The notes beneath the pieces were generated by a model, which ran no database searches, was not told where the DNA came from, and worked only from the letters and a program-made list of their open reading frames with translations. Shown piece after piece: positions 10,124 to 20,414 of a stretch of 27,801 nt of DNA. The DNA is taken from positions 1-27,801 of the forward strand of contig MLAK01001200.1 in NCBI GenBank assembly GCA_001839685.1, in the 5' to 3' direction. Positions within the stretch are counted from its first letter, which is position 1, and every line of letters starts with the position of its first letter. This DNA is from Tritrichomonas foetus (taxonomy: Eukaryota > Parabasalia > Tritrichomonadida > Tritrichomonadidae). The position numbers were made by a program, and so were the translations under genes.

Positions 10124-10969
10124 TCATTTGTTATAATTGCGAATGGCTAGTTTCACATGTGAAATCATTTTATTCATCTCTTCAAATTTCCTTTCGAGCT
10201 CCTCTCTTTCTTTAATTGCATGTGACATGATTTTTCCTTTCGGCATTGCTTTATTGAGTTGTCTTTCAATTGCTGCTTTTTCAATATTTAATTCATCAAC
10301 TTTTGACCTCATTTGGTCAATTGTCATTCCGCTCACATCAATCAAAAGTGATGGTGGAATTGATGAATGCCCTTGATCAGCTGGAAGTGGTTCCCATAGG
10401 CTATCGTCCATTGCCTTCCTTTCTTGTGCAAGTTTTATCGATGTCATGACCTGTCCTCCTGGTTGGACATCATCATCAGCACCGAATTTGATGCTGCTCA
10501 TCAGCGCTCTTTTTGAATAAGGTATTTCGTTTTCATTTTGATTGCTTTGATTGTTCACTTGCATGTTGTTCATTTGTGAGGGATTTTGGTCATAAATATT
10601 TTGATTGGCACAATTTTGATTCATTGGCGGTGGTGAACCTCGTGGCGTTGGAAATGTTTCGTGTGGAGCTGGCTCACAAAATGTGTTATTATAGCGGTTA
10701 TTTTGCTGCAGTGAGTAATCATCGAAATTATTATTATTGTTTTGCATCGGCTGACGGAAATTCTGTTGTGGCTGCTGTGATTGGCCTTGATAGCTACTAG
10801 CAAGAAGGCTTTGATAATCAGCAAGTAACTCGTTGTACTGGTCCGTGGTTGATTGAATTAGACGATCCTTTGCAAGAAGGAGTTTTTTCTGTCCTTCAAT
10901 AACTCGCTCTGCGTTTTGGAGATTTGCTACTAACTCGGGGACACTTAAATTCGAATAGTTTGAGTTCAT
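10124..10969 (-). CDS. Coiled-coil protein with Gln/Asn-rich linker, function unknown
   Basis: 281 residues. Residues 8-60 form a coiled coil (VPELVANLQNAERVIEGQKK). About 62-150 form a Gln/Asn/Pro-rich disordered linker. About 200-281 form a second helical block (MTIDQMRSKVDELNIEKAAI, then ERQLNKAMPKGKIMSHAIKE, then REELERKFEEMNKMISHVKL). The pattern of a helix, a Pro-Lys-Gly break, then a basic/acidic helix is reminiscent of coiled-coil ends in cytoskeletal and ciliary proteins, but I cannot name a family. No membrane segment or signal is seen. The ATG at 10969 is supported by an initiator-like TCATA at 10981-10985, which would give a leader of about 14 nt. It is divergent from the giant coiled-coil gene. 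Confidence 0.75.
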   Translation of the reverse strand: MNSNYSNLSVPELVANLQNAERVIEGQKKLLLAKDRLIQSTTDQYNELLADYQSLLASSYQGQSQQPQQNFRQPMQNNNNNFDDYSLQQNNRYNNTFCEPAPHETFPTPRGSPPPMNQNCANQNIYDQNPSQMNNMQVNNQSNQNENEIPYSKRALMSSIKFGADDDVQPGGQVMTSIKLAQERKAMDDSLWEPLPADQGHSSIPPSLLIDVSGMTIDQMRSKVDELNIEKAAIERQLNKAMPKGKIMSHAIKEREELERKFEEMNKMISHVKLAIRNYNK

Positions 10970-11413
10970 GGAAAAAGACTTATGACGAAATTTAGATTAT
11001 AAAAAGTAAAATTTACGTTTAAAAATAAAAGTTTTGTGAAAGTTATGTGATACGAATGTCACTTTTATTTCAAATAATGCGGCATATTAATACAAATTTT
11101 TGTAAATATATCAAAATAAACTCACAAAAGTGTGAAAGTTTTGATAATTCATAATGGAACAAAATACATAATACATGTTAATATATATTTCTAGACCAAG
11201 TAAAATTTATATCTAGATATTTTTAGAGAATATACTTCGATTTCTTGGACGCTATTGGCATTTCTACTTAAGGAAAAGGAAAGAAAAATGATCTTAATGT
11301 CATTTTTTACATCATTCAATGTTTTCAAAAGTTTACAAATAACTCTATGTAGTATATCTCGTAAAGTACTAATAAAATCACGTATTTTAATTGTTTATTA
11401 TTCTAGAGAGTAA
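10970..11413. other. Divergent intergenic region
   Basis: This spacer of about 440 bp should contain the promoters of the minus-strand coiled-coil gene and of the giant coiled-coil gene. Several ATGs are present, but none reads in frame into the downstream gene. No trichomonad-type GTATGT 5' splice site was found by eye. Confidence 0.5.
10981..10985 (-). promoter_or_regulatory. Initiator-like TCATA upstream of coiled-coil gene
   Basis: On the minus strand, TCATA fits the trichomonad initiator TCA(+1)Y(T/A). The A would lie about 14 nt upstream of the ATG at 10969, matching the short leaders known in trichomonads. The motif is short, so chance occurrence is possible. Confidence 0.35.
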
Positions 11414-14400
11414 TTGTTAAATATAATAAATCATAAAATAATATTTAAAAATGATCATAGCAAAAGCATCCGTTTACTTTTATATTTTTTCTTTTATCTT
11501 CACCTTTTTGTTTTGAATCCATCACCACGTCTAACTCGCTCGAAAATCATTCCAAAAGACACAGACTCTGTTGCCCAATCGATTTATTTGGAACGAAAAA
11601 GAACTTTTTTAGCATCATTAGATACAATTCTCAGGCAAATAGGATGCTTGAATCGCAGAGATATTACGAAGCACATCGACGATACAGTTAACGATAACTT
11701 AAATTCCGAACGAGAAGTTTTTATTTCCAAAATCACGAATATCATATTGAAAGACACCGAGCATGCAAAAGAATCATTTGATGCGATGTGTTCGAAATTA
11801 GTTGGAATTGCTGATCGTGGAATGTTTTCTGAAAGTTCGATTCGTAGTACCGTTTCGCGGATTCGATCGAAGAATCCAAAAAATATTACCGATCAACCAA
11901 TATTGAATCTATTATCTTCTCAAATGAATCAATTAAGTCAATTACGCGGCGAAATTGGTTTTCTCAAATCGTCGGTTTTATCAATTATTTCATCATTTCT
12001 TTCATCTTTGACGCAAAGCCGACAAAAAATAAAATCATCTGTTTTGCGTGCACTTAATGAAGCTAACATGAGAAACGAACAGTTAGAAATTCAATTGAAG
12101 GCTCAGCAGAAATCTTCACAAGAGAGAGAATCAAAAATTGCGTCATTAGAACAAAAATTGGCAGAATTGAATGATCAAGTTGTTTTTTTAAAACAGCAGA
12201 GAGCTTCGAATGCGCGTGTAACACATTTGGAAAGACAGCTTGCTGAAAAAAATAGACAGCTTGAAGAACAAAAGCAACAAATGGATGAAACAATCGCTGA
12301 ACTTGAACAAGAATTGGAAGATAAAACAAACTTTCTTGAAGAACAAAGGAAATCTTCGAATGCACAAATTTTCCAACTTGAACAACGTCTTGATTCTGAA
12401 CTAACTAAGATGAGCATGTCTGGACTTAGTATCAATGGAGATGAAATCGAAGAATTAGAAGCACAAATTGCTGAAAGAGATCAAATTATTGAACAACAAA
12501 AACGAAGCAGTCAAATTCACATTGCTCAACTTGAAGAGCTTTTGGAAAACCAAAGACAAAAATCAACTAATTTAAATGCCCAACTTAAATCTAAAGACCA
12601 GGAATTAGAGCAAATTAAACTATCAATTTCCAACTATGAATCACAACTTTCTCAAAGAACTGATGAAATAACATTGTTGGAAGCTGAAAGAACAATGTCA
12701 CATAGTACTATGACATTAGCTGAACTTGAAGATATGAAAGCTGAAACTCAAGAAAAGGAAGAAGAAATCCAACAATTGAAATCACAACTTGAATCAATGA
12801 GTAACTACAATCAAGAAATTGATACATTAAGAACAAGTTATCTCAAAAAGAGTCAAGAAGTTGATGAACTTAAAAAATCTACTGAAATTGCACAAAAGAA
12901 TGCAATTGAATTAGAAAACAAGAATCGATCTCTTATTCAATCTTACAAAGCTTTAGAACTACAACTTTCTCATGGAAAGAATGAACAAACATCTCTTCAA
13001 AGCGATATCGATCACGCTTTAATGATTTGTCAAATTCGTAAAAAGAAAATTAAACAGCTTAAAAATGAAAATGTTGATCTTCGTAACCAACTTGCTAAAT
13101 TCAAGAAATTAATTGATGATAAAGATCTTGAACTTACAAAAATGAGGCAAACAAAATATGATGAAAATTTGGAAGCATCATATCTGAAACAACAACTATC
13201 AGTGTCTCAAACGGATACCGAAAGGCACAATTCTATGATTAACACAATGAAAGAGAAATTAGCAAATTCATTATCAATCCTTCAAGAAAAAGAAAGAGTT
13301 ATTGATGAAATGATGGAAATGGATAAACAAAAAGCCGCCGAAATCGATTCTTTGAATAAACAATTAACTAAATTAACCAAAGATAAGGCTGTTGTTCAAA
13401 GTAAACTTGATTTAATAAATAAAACTCAACAGCTTGACGAACAACAGAAGAAACTTCAAGAACAAGATGATTTAATTAGGAAACTATCTTCAGCTTTAAC
13501 TCACTCAAAGGCAAATCAAAAATCAGTAGAATTAATTGCAAAAGAACAACAAACTCGAATTAAAGAATTAGTGTCTAATCTTAAAGAAAATCGACAAACT
13601 ATTAGGGAAAATGAAAGCGAAATTCATCGTCTTCTTGACTTAACAGCCGACTTGACAAATCAACACTCAACAATTACAGAGCAAAATGATGCAAAAATCA
13701 ATCAGTTCAGGGATCAAACTGATCAAAATAATCTTAAACTTGAAAAACTCACTCGAAAGAATGCTTCTTTAACTCATAATATCAATCAACTTCAAGAGAA
13801 AATTAAATCACTAAATTCTGAAATTGAATCATTAAAAATGCAGAATTTGAAATTAGAAGCTGAAAATACTGATATGAATGACCAAATAAATACTACGATG
13901 AAGCCACTACAACAAGAAAATAATAAATTAAGAACGAAATTGGCTAAATTAACAACATCAAATCAAGAAATCACAGAAAAGCAAGAAAAATTCGAATCTC
14001 AATACACAGAATTGCGATTGCAATCACAATCTAAAATATCTGTTTTAGAGAAACGAGTAAATGATTTAACTAATCAATTACAGCAAACAAAATATGATTA
14101 TGATGCAAATATTTCTGAAATGGAAAAGCATTTCCAAAGCATGAATTTGAGATTAAAAGGAACAAATTCATCTAATGATGAGTACACTGCACTCTATCAA
14201 GAACTTCAAAAATTATTCTGTGCAACTTCATTTGAAAATCTCTTGTTGAAATCAACAGAAAAAGTTAATGAATGCGCTTCACTCCAAAATGAACTTCAAA
14301 CTATGAAATCGAATGCTGAAAAACTTTCTAAAACTATGTTTGATAAAGATAGAAAAGTTGAAAATTTGGCAAATGAAAAAAGACAATTATCTGAATTAAA

Positions 14401-16459
14401 TGAACAACTGAGAGAAAAACTTCATTCTTCTGAAACTGACAAATTGAAACTCCTAGACCAAATTGAGAAATTGAATATTACACTGAAAATAGAAAAGGAA
14501 GAACATGAAACAACCAAATTATGCTTTGATGAATTAAGAGATGATTTATCTGGTTTCAAAAATCTGATTCAGTTTGATTCAGTTTCTGAACTAAAGAAAC
14601 AAATAACACGAATTTTAGAAGATAATTCTAAAGTGTCAGAATCATCTTATCAATCATCTACAGCAATTTTACAGCTGGAGTCGCAAATTACTAAACTAAA
14701 GAAAGAAAATACCGATAACACTGCTTTCATTAAAGAACAAAATGCAACAATTTCACAACTTTCTAAATCCGAAAAAGATTTGAAGAATGAAGTTCTTCGT
14801 TTATCTAAAAATTCAAGCCAATCAACTTTCGAACTCCAAAATCAACTTCAAAAAACTAAAGATCAACTCAAACTTATTTTATCATCAATTTCAAAACTTC
14901 ATGAAATTGTGACATTTACTTCAAATGATGATATTTATATTGCAGTTTCATCAACAATTCATCAAAAAGATCAAAAAATTGAGGATCTTCAACACCAAGT
15001 GAGAAAATATGAAGTGAAATCAAATGAAGATCAAATAAAGTTGGATTCATCACTTAATAGAATTAACGAAATGCAAAATGAAATTGCTAAACTTAGGAAT
15101 GAACAATTCGAACATAAAAGAGAAAAAACTCAAACTGATAAAGATTTGTCAAACTTTGAAAGAAAATATAATGCTCTTAGAAATGAAATTGATCATCTAA
15201 ATAGTCATAATTCCAAACTTCATAAACAAATTTCTAACATTATTCCATTTAACACATTTGATGAACTTCCCACTGCTATTTATGGGTTCAAAGAAGAATT
15301 TGATTTGCAAAAACAAAAGAATAAAATGTTGAAAGAAAATAATAATCAACTAAGAAAACAATTAAGTGAATCGGAAAATAATTTGGAGAATGCCACTCGA
15401 CAACTAATGGAACTTCAACAAGAAAAAATCGGAATAAATAGTCAAATGAAAAGAAAAGAAATTATTGATTCTCAAATTTATGGTGTTACAACACTTCAAG
15501 AATTACCTAAGAAATTCACAGAAATTAAGCAAAAACTTGAAGACACCGAACAAAGATTGGAAATTATGGGAGACAAATGTAAGAATCTAAATAAGAAACT
15601 TTTATCAACGGATCAAGAGTTATTCTTAATGAAAACAAATTACGAAGAATTAATGACAACAAATGCAGCTATTCAAAAACAGCTTGATCAAACTACCAAG
15701 AAGAATATTCAACTTGAAGATACTGTTCAATCTATGACTAATCAAGTTATTCAATATGAAGAAAGATTTAACATTCTTGAAGATAAGAATTCCGAATTTA
15801 AAGAAAAAGTTTCAGACTATGATAAAGTGATAAACCAATTAAATGATGTTTTAGATTTCGAAGACAGCGATGGATTAGTCCAAGTTGTAAAAGATCTGAA
15901 AAATGAAAATGATCAAATTGCTGGTGCATTATTTAACACTAAAAGGCAGCTTAAAGAGATGTTTGAATCTTTGCCAGATTTAATTCTTACGAGTGACATA
16001 AATGTTCCAATGTCAAACTCAATGTTAAATGAAATTAAGGAATATTTGACAGATATGAGTGCATCTGCTAATTCTTATTCTAAGAATGAAAAGTTCATTG
16101 TAAGTCAAGCAACTAAAAATGGATACCAAGGATCTGAAATTGGTGGAGCATTGAATCATATTTCTGCAATGATCGAAGAATCTAAAAAGAATAAAGAAGA
16201 ATGCATTCAATTGAAAGAAAAAATGAGATTAATCGAAAGCAATTCTATTGATTCCGATAATAATATGAAAGTTGATTATGAAAATCAAATTAAACAAATT
16301 CAAAATCTTCTTGATGAGTCAAATGATCGGAATGAAAAATTAAATCAAGTTAAAAACAACTTAATTCGTTTGAAAGCTGGTGAACTTGTTGATGAAGAGT
16401 TATTGAAAGAAGAATTAACCGAAAAAGAATTAGATAAGATTGGAATTGTTGTTGCTTAA
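11414..16459 (+). CDS. Giant coiled-coil protein (about 1,650 residues), start unresolved
   Basis: The open frame begins after a stop at 11411 with a TTG, which I do not accept as a start. The first in-frame ATG is at 11786, yet 11540-11786 looks coding (SIYLERKRTFLASLDTILRQ, then LNRRDITKHIDDT). A 5' exon, a frameshift or non-AUG initiation is therefore possible. Counting from 11414, a helical head occupies about 45-215 and near-continuous heptad coiled coil runs from about 215 to 1510. A non-coiled patch lies at about 1515-1585, then a final coil. Six short hinge motifs of the type hh-x-F-x-(S/T)-x-x-(D/E)-L break the coil at about 934, 1051, 1165, 1276, 1355 and 1479, four of the five gaps being 111-124 residues. 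Proteins of this kind are often labelled viral A-type inclusion protein-like in trichomonad genomes, but the similarity is only coiled coil. A structural, tethering or cytoskeletal role is inferred. No transmembrane anchor is seen at the C-terminus. Confidence 0.8.
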   Translation: MLNIINHKIIFKNDHSKSIRLLLYFFFYLHLFVLNPSPRLTRSKIIPKDTDSVAQSIYLERKRTFLASLDTILRQIGCLNRRDITKHIDDTVNDNLNSEREVFISKITNIILKDTEHAKESFDAMCSKLVGIADRGMFSESSIRSTVSRIRSKNPKNITDQPILNLLSSQMNQLSQLRGEIGFLKSSVLSIISSFLSSLTQSRQKIKSSVLRALNEANMRNEQLEIQLKAQQKSSQERESKIASLEQKLAELNDQVVFLKQQRASNARVTHLERQLAEKNRQLEEQKQQMDETIAELEQELEDKTNFLEEQRKSSNAQIFQLEQRLDSELTKMSMSGLSINGDEIEELEAQIAERDQIIEQQKRSSQIHIAQLEELLENQRQKSTNLNAQLKSKDQELEQIKLSISNYESQLSQRTDEITLLEAERTMSHSTMTLAELEDMKAETQEKEEEIQQLKSQLESMSNYNQEIDTLRTSYLKKSQEVDELKKSTEIAQKNAIELENKNRSLIQSYKALELQLSHGKNEQTSLQSDIDHALMICQIRKKKIKQLKNENVDLRNQLAKFKKLIDDKDLELTKMRQTKYDENLEASYLKQQLSVSQTDTERHNSMINTMKEKLANSLSILQEKERVIDEMMEMDKQKAAEIDSLNKQLTKLTKDKAVVQSKLDLINKTQQLDEQQKKLQEQDDLIRKLSSALTHSKANQKSVELIAKEQQTRIKELVSNLKENRQTIRENESEIHRLLDLTADLTNQHSTITEQNDAKINQFRDQTDQNNLKLEKLTRKNASLTHNINQLQEKIKSLNSEIESLKMQNLKLEAENTDMNDQINTTMKPLQQENNKLRTKLAKLTTSNQEITEKQEKFESQYTELRLQSQSKISVLEKRVNDLTNQLQQTKYDYDANISEMEKHFQSMNLRLKGTNSSNDEYTALYQELQKLFCATSFENLLLKSTEKVNECASLQNELQTMKSNAEKLSKTMFDKDRKVENLANEKRQLSELNEQLREKLHSSETDKLKLLDQIEKLNITLKIEKEEHETTKLCFDELRDDLSGFKNLIQFDSVSELKKQITRILEDNSKVSESSYQSSTAILQLESQITKLKKENTDNTAFIKEQNATISQLSKSEKDLKNEVLRLSKNSSQSTFELQNQLQKTKDQLKLILSSISKLHEIVTFTSNDDIYIAVSSTIHQKDQKIEDLQHQVRKYEVKSNEDQIKLDSSLNRINEMQNEIAKLRNEQFEHKREKTQTDKDLSNFERKYNALRNEIDHLNSHNSKLHKQISNIIPFNTFDELPTAIYGFKEEFDLQKQKNKMLKENNNQLRKQLSESENNLENATRQLMELQQEKIGINSQMKRKEIIDSQIYGVTTLQELPKKFTEIKQKLEDTEQRLEIMGDKCKNLNKKLLSTDQELFLMKTNYEELMTTNAAIQKQLDQTTKKNIQLEDTVQSMTNQVIQYEERFNILEDKNSEFKEKVSDYDKVINQLNDVLDFEDSDGLVQVVKDLKNENDQIAGALFNTKRQLKEMFESLPDLILTSDINVPMSNSMLNEIKEYLTDMSASANSYSKNEKFIVSQATKNGYQGSEIGGALNHISAMIEESKKNKEECIQLKEKMRLIESNSIDSDNNMKVDYENQIKQIQNLLDESNDRNEKLNQVKNNLIRLKAGELVDEELLKEELTEKELDKIGIVVA

Positions 16460-16787
16460 TTCATTTACTTTTCAATTATTTCTTGTATGTTTATAAGTAA
16501 AAAAACAACCAAAAAACTATTATTTTTGAATTAATATCATAGTTTCAAAAGAAATATATTCATGATATCATATGCGATATACATTAAACGGAATATAACC
16601 CAAAATAACACAAAACACACAAAAAAAATAAAAAAATAAAAAATAAAAAATAACTTATATATATATTTAACAATAAATTACAAATATAGAAATAAATAAC
16701 AAAGCTTAAAATACAAGGCACTGTGAAGAATCATCATCATAACTAGATTCAGATGTAACAAAAATAACATTTATATCATTCTGTTTT
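16460..16787. other. Convergent spacer with A/T low complexity
   Basis: 328 bp lie between the stops of the giant coiled-coil gene and the USP gene. It includes an AAAAAAT-type low-complexity tract at about 16619-16651 followed by a TATATATATAT run near 16657-16667. No gene is seen. Confidence 0.6.
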
Positions 16788-19700
16788 TCATTTTTCATTT
16801 TCGTCATAATTGGAAGAAGAATCATACATCAAATCAGCATTTGAATCATCTTCATCTTCTGAACTCGAACTTTTCAAAAATTCACTTCCATTATTTGATT
16901 TAGATATTTCACTAACATATTTTCGAATGCGATTTTTTGTGTTTGATGAAATATATTTTGACACAAGAAGTTTTTTAATAAAACCTGGATCAAAATCTTC
17001 ATCATCAGCATAATAAAATGTTTTCTTTACTATTTCATTTAATAAATCGGGTGTATAAGATTCATCGATTAACTCTTCCAAAGAGTGAAGCAATGGTCTT
17101 TTAATTCCAAGTGATTCAATAATTAAAAGCATTGAATAATAATTTATAGATATCCATTTTTTGAAATTAGGATTCAAAGCTTCAATAATTGCTATTTTAT
17201 TTTTAGGAACATTTTTCTGAATATATGAATATAAAAATGATTGATCATAAGATTCATTAACATTTTTATGTGAAAAATTGGGATTAAAAACAAAGTAAGA
17301 AAAGAATAAATTGATAAAATTCTCGGACATTTTCGAATATCTAGAATAAATATCAAGAAAATATTGCATAAAGCAAAGAAGATTACTTGGATCAGCTTGC
17401 TTGATTCCAGTTAATCCAAGTTCAAGGTTTTCTTTTGAAATTGGAATTCCAAACTCGGAAATCATTTTTGCTGTTCTAATTAATGTTAAAGAAAATGGCG
17501 CGCAATTCTGTGATATATTAATATAAAATTTTGAAATAAATGAGAATTCATCGATTTCTGAATGATTTACAATCCGAAGAAGTTTATATAAAAGAATGAA
17601 ATATTCTTGACTTAAATTATCATCATAAAAATTCTTTTTATAATCTTGAATTAGAATTTGACATAAAACTTGGCTATTTGTTAATAAATTTTTGATTACT
17701 GATAAAGAAATTTGCTGGATTTCCCCTTCACTGTGTTCAATTTCTTCAATAATTGGTGGAATTCGCATATCATTTGGAAATTCCAAATTTTTGGTCCATT
17801 TATTCAATTTTTCATGCAAAATTAAAAAATAATATAAAGCTAATGTGGTTTTTCGCACATTGTAAATATGACTAAACAATAGCTCTGATATCCAATCATT
17901 TTGATGCAATGAAAATAATTGCATTATTGATTTATAACGCCTAGCCATGTCACAAAAAACACACAAAATGTCTATTAATTCAGCTTTTCGGTGATTTTGT
18001 GAAACAATAAAATCATTTTTATGATCAAACACAATTTTAAAAAAATTTTGGTTTATATTTTTTGAAAAAGCAATAAGAGGCAATAATTTTTCAATTGTTA
18101 TTTGTTTGATGTTACTTTCGAAATATTTCATGAATTCAGATGGTTGATAAAAATGATTGCTTAACAAAGCAGTTGATTTGATTTCAGTTTTGGTGAATAG
18201 TAAATATGTAATTAATTGATTAGAACGAAATTTATCAAGATCATGAAAATTCTCACTAAATAACAAAGCAAGCTTTATAAAATGTGTTAAATTTATATCG
18301 CTGTATGCAATTTTTGCATCATTTGATTGAGTTTTTTGGATATTTTCTTTTAAATAGATTTCAAGTTCATCATTCATGAATCCCAAAAATACTTTTTGAA
18401 CTGAACCTTTCGATTTTAAAAAAGGGTAGACTTTTATTATTTTATAAGACAGATAGAAAGTTGGATTCATATTTCCTGGATTTGTTAAAGAAGTAGAAAT
18501 AATTGGGGATAATGCGGATAAAAGTGGTTTTACATCAAAGTTTTCATAAAAACACAGTGAAATCAATTTAACAATATGCATCCTCAACCAATGTGATGGA
18601 CTTTTCACTAAAATACCATTTAGAAAAGGAATGGTGTAATTTAAAAAGCTACATTTTTCATCGACTGATAAATTTTTCACCTTTGGAAATACATTGAAAA
18701 ATAATTTTTGAACCGATTCGATGGCCTTTATTCGAATGAATGGTAAGGAATCCACAATATAACGTATAATTATAGGTAAATAATCTGAATTTGGTAATTT
18801 TGCAAGTTTTGAAATTAATTTGAAATATCCGCTTGAACAAAAAACTCTCTCCAATTCAATTTCTTTATTTAATTTATCAGCTTTTTCAATTAAATCTGTT
18901 TGGATTGTGGGATCGTGAAAAGGCAAGTCCGTTCCATGTTGATAAAATAAAATATAACCAGATCCTTTTAAATTTCCTTTAGCTAATGAAATAACTTCTT
19001 CTTCTTCTACTTCATAAACATTATCATCATCGAAGCATATCCAACCTTCTGGATAAAGACAATATGCGTTGTAATGACCTGCATCAGCATTTCCAGAATG
19101 AATGATTACACCAGTCAAATAGTAATGTGGAATAATTTCTTGAAAAATATTGCTTTTGTCATTATTAGATTTATTATCAATGTTTAAATCATGTGACATT
19201 TGTTTTCTTGGGATTTCGAAAGTTAAAGGGACTGGGAAAGATTTGTTAATTTTGACACGGTTTTGAGTCAGTTGATTGAATTGAAAGCGCTTCAGATCAA
19301 TTATTAAAATTGACGGTGAGAGGGAAATTTCTGTGGTTTTTATCGCATCAATTTTCTTGTTTAATGATTCTGCATAATATTTATTTTCACCCACACATCT
19401 AACTGGTTCAGAAATTTGGGAAATTGACTTAACTAGATCCGGTAAATTCAAAACATCCAATTCTAAAGTAAAAAAAGGATCATTGACAGATTTTGAATAT
19501 TTTTCATTAATTCCTGTAATTGTTGTTGTCATAAAACCTTGGAATAACTTTTTATCGGAATTCGGAAGGTGGTCCATGATTCTTTGAAGGAATTCTTGTG
19601 CATCTTCTTGTATTCGAATATCAATAGGCTTATCATCCCAAGTTTTCAAATTATTGATTAATTCATCAGGCGACAAAAAATTTGTCTTTACTAGATTCAT

Positions 19701-20414
19701 ACACACAAAAAGTTGTGAGAGTTGGATCATAAAATGATCATCACCCGAATATGACATAACTGAATTCCTCAATGGTAAAATTGAATATAAAAGTTGAATA
19801 ATAGAATTCAAATAACAAGTTGAATCCAAATTCTTTAAACCAACATGGCTTATTACATCATCATTCAATTTTACAATTTCATCACCATTTATATTATAAC
19901 GTGAAAATGGAACTCGATTTGAATGAAGTTGTAAAAGTTCAGGTAACAAATTATCTTTGTAAATCGATAATAATATCATACATTTCGAAGCAATATGAAA
20001 AGCAATTTTATCTTCTTCATCTAGTGATTTCAAAAACCGATTGATCAAACAATCAAGAAATAAAATTGGAATTTGTTCAATGAAATAACCATTCATTAAG
20101 ATCCAATGAATAATTTTCAACAATTGTTTCAAAATATATGAATGTGAATCATCAAGCATTGATAAAATTAAAAGACATAATTCACATATTTCATTGTCAC
20201 TACATTTTCCATTTAAATGAAGTTTTAGTGATTTTAGAAAGTCTACTGTTATTTCTGGCCGTTTGCTGCTCATAATAAAAAGAAAATTTGATAAAGGAAT
20301 TTGTTTATCCAAAATTTCTTTGAATGCAACGGTCCGGACAGATTGCCTATGGCTTAGCAAGAGAGAGAGCTGCCTCATAATAAATGAAGCAATTCCCTTC
20401 TTTTGGGAACTCAT
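16788..20414 (-). CDS. Ubiquitin-specific protease (USP, peptidase family C19)
   Basis: 1208 residues from the ATG at 20414; the open frame begins one codon earlier at TTG, which is rejected. Residues 1-185 are helical. The UCH catalytic domain spans about 190-488. The Cys box GLKNLDSTCYLNSIIQLLY has nucleophile C200. The core strand is ILIIDLKRFQFN. The His box is HSGNADAGHYNAYCLYPEGW with H447, followed by CFDDDNVYEV with the likely third residue at D462/D463, and the domain ends GYILFYQ. The zinc-ribbon CxxC expected before KKIDA is replaced by AESL, so that zinc site appears lost. About 500-1170 is a long helical solenoid and the C-terminus is acidic (SSSEDEDDSNADL). The large size and order resemble the USP9X/USP24/USP34 class. 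It should remove ubiquitin from unknown substrates. Confidence 0.9.
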   Translation of the reverse strand: MSSQKKGIASFIMRQLSLLLSHRQSVRTVAFKEILDKQIPLSNFLFIMSSKRPEITVDFLKSLKLHLNGKCSDNEICELCLLILSMLDDSHSYILKQLLKIIHWILMNGYFIEQIPILFLDCLINRFLKSLDEEDKIAFHIASKCMILLSIYKDNLLPELLQLHSNRVPFSRYNINGDEIVKLNDDVISHVGLKNLDSTCYLNSIIQLLYSILPLRNSVMSYSGDDHFMIQLSQLFVCMNLVKTNFLSPDELINNLKTWDDKPIDIRIQEDAQEFLQRIMDHLPNSDKKLFQGFMTTTITGINEKYSKSVNDPFFTLELDVLNLPDLVKSISQISEPVRCVGENKYYAESLNKKIDAIKTTEISLSPSILIIDLKRFQFNQLTQNRVKINKSFPVPLTFEIPRKQMSHDLNIDNKSNNDKSNIFQEIIPHYYLTGVIIHSGNADAGHYNAYCLYPEGWICFDDDNVYEVEEEEVISLAKGNLKGSGYILFYQHGTDLPFHDPTIQTDLIEKADKLNKEIELERVFCSSGYFKLISKLAKLPNSDYLPIIIRYIVDSLPFIRIKAIESVQKLFFNVFPKVKNLSVDEKCSFLNYTIPFLNGILVKSPSHWLRMHIVKLISLCFYENFDVKPLLSALSPIISTSLTNPGNMNPTFYLSYKIIKVYPFLKSKGSVQKVFLGFMNDELEIYLKENIQKTQSNDAKIAYSDINLTHFIKLALLFSENFHDLDKFRSNQLITYLLFTKTEIKSTALLSNHFYQPSEFMKYFESNIKQITIEKLLPLIAFSKNINQNFFKIVFDHKNDFIVSQNHRKAELIDILCVFCDMARRYKSIMQLFSLHQNDWISELLFSHIYNVRKTTLALYYFLILHEKLNKWTKNLEFPNDMRIPPIIEEIEHSEGEIQQISLSVIKNLLTNSQVLCQILIQDYKKNFYDDNLSQEYFILLYKLLRIVNHSEIDEFSFISKFYINISQNCAPFSLTLIRTAKMISEFGIPISKENLELGLTGIKQADPSNLLCFMQYFLDIYSRYSKMSENFINLFFSYFVFNPNFSHKNVNESYDQSFLYSYIQKNVPKNKIAIIEALNPNFKKWISINYYSMLLIIESLGIKRPLLHSLEELIDESYTPDLLNEIVKKTFYYADDEDFDPGFIKKLLVSKYISSNTKNRIRKYVSEISKSNNGSEFLKSSSSEDEDDSNADLMYDSSSNYDENEK

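Noticed and set aside
11451..11513. 21-codon hydrophobic ORF as a signal peptide for the giant coiled-coil protein
   Set aside because: It is in a different frame and ends in TGA. Joining it would need an assumed frameshift, and a simple GT-AG intron from it to 11564 does not keep phase.
11414..16459. Viral origin of the giant coiled-coil gene (A-type inclusion protein label)
   Set aside because: The likeness to that label rests on heptad coiled coil alone; no viral domain or neighbouring viral gene is seen.
16478..16510. GTATGT as a trichomonad 5' splice site
   Set aside because: It lies past the stop codon of the giant coiled-coil gene, and no ACTAACACACAG-type acceptor follows.
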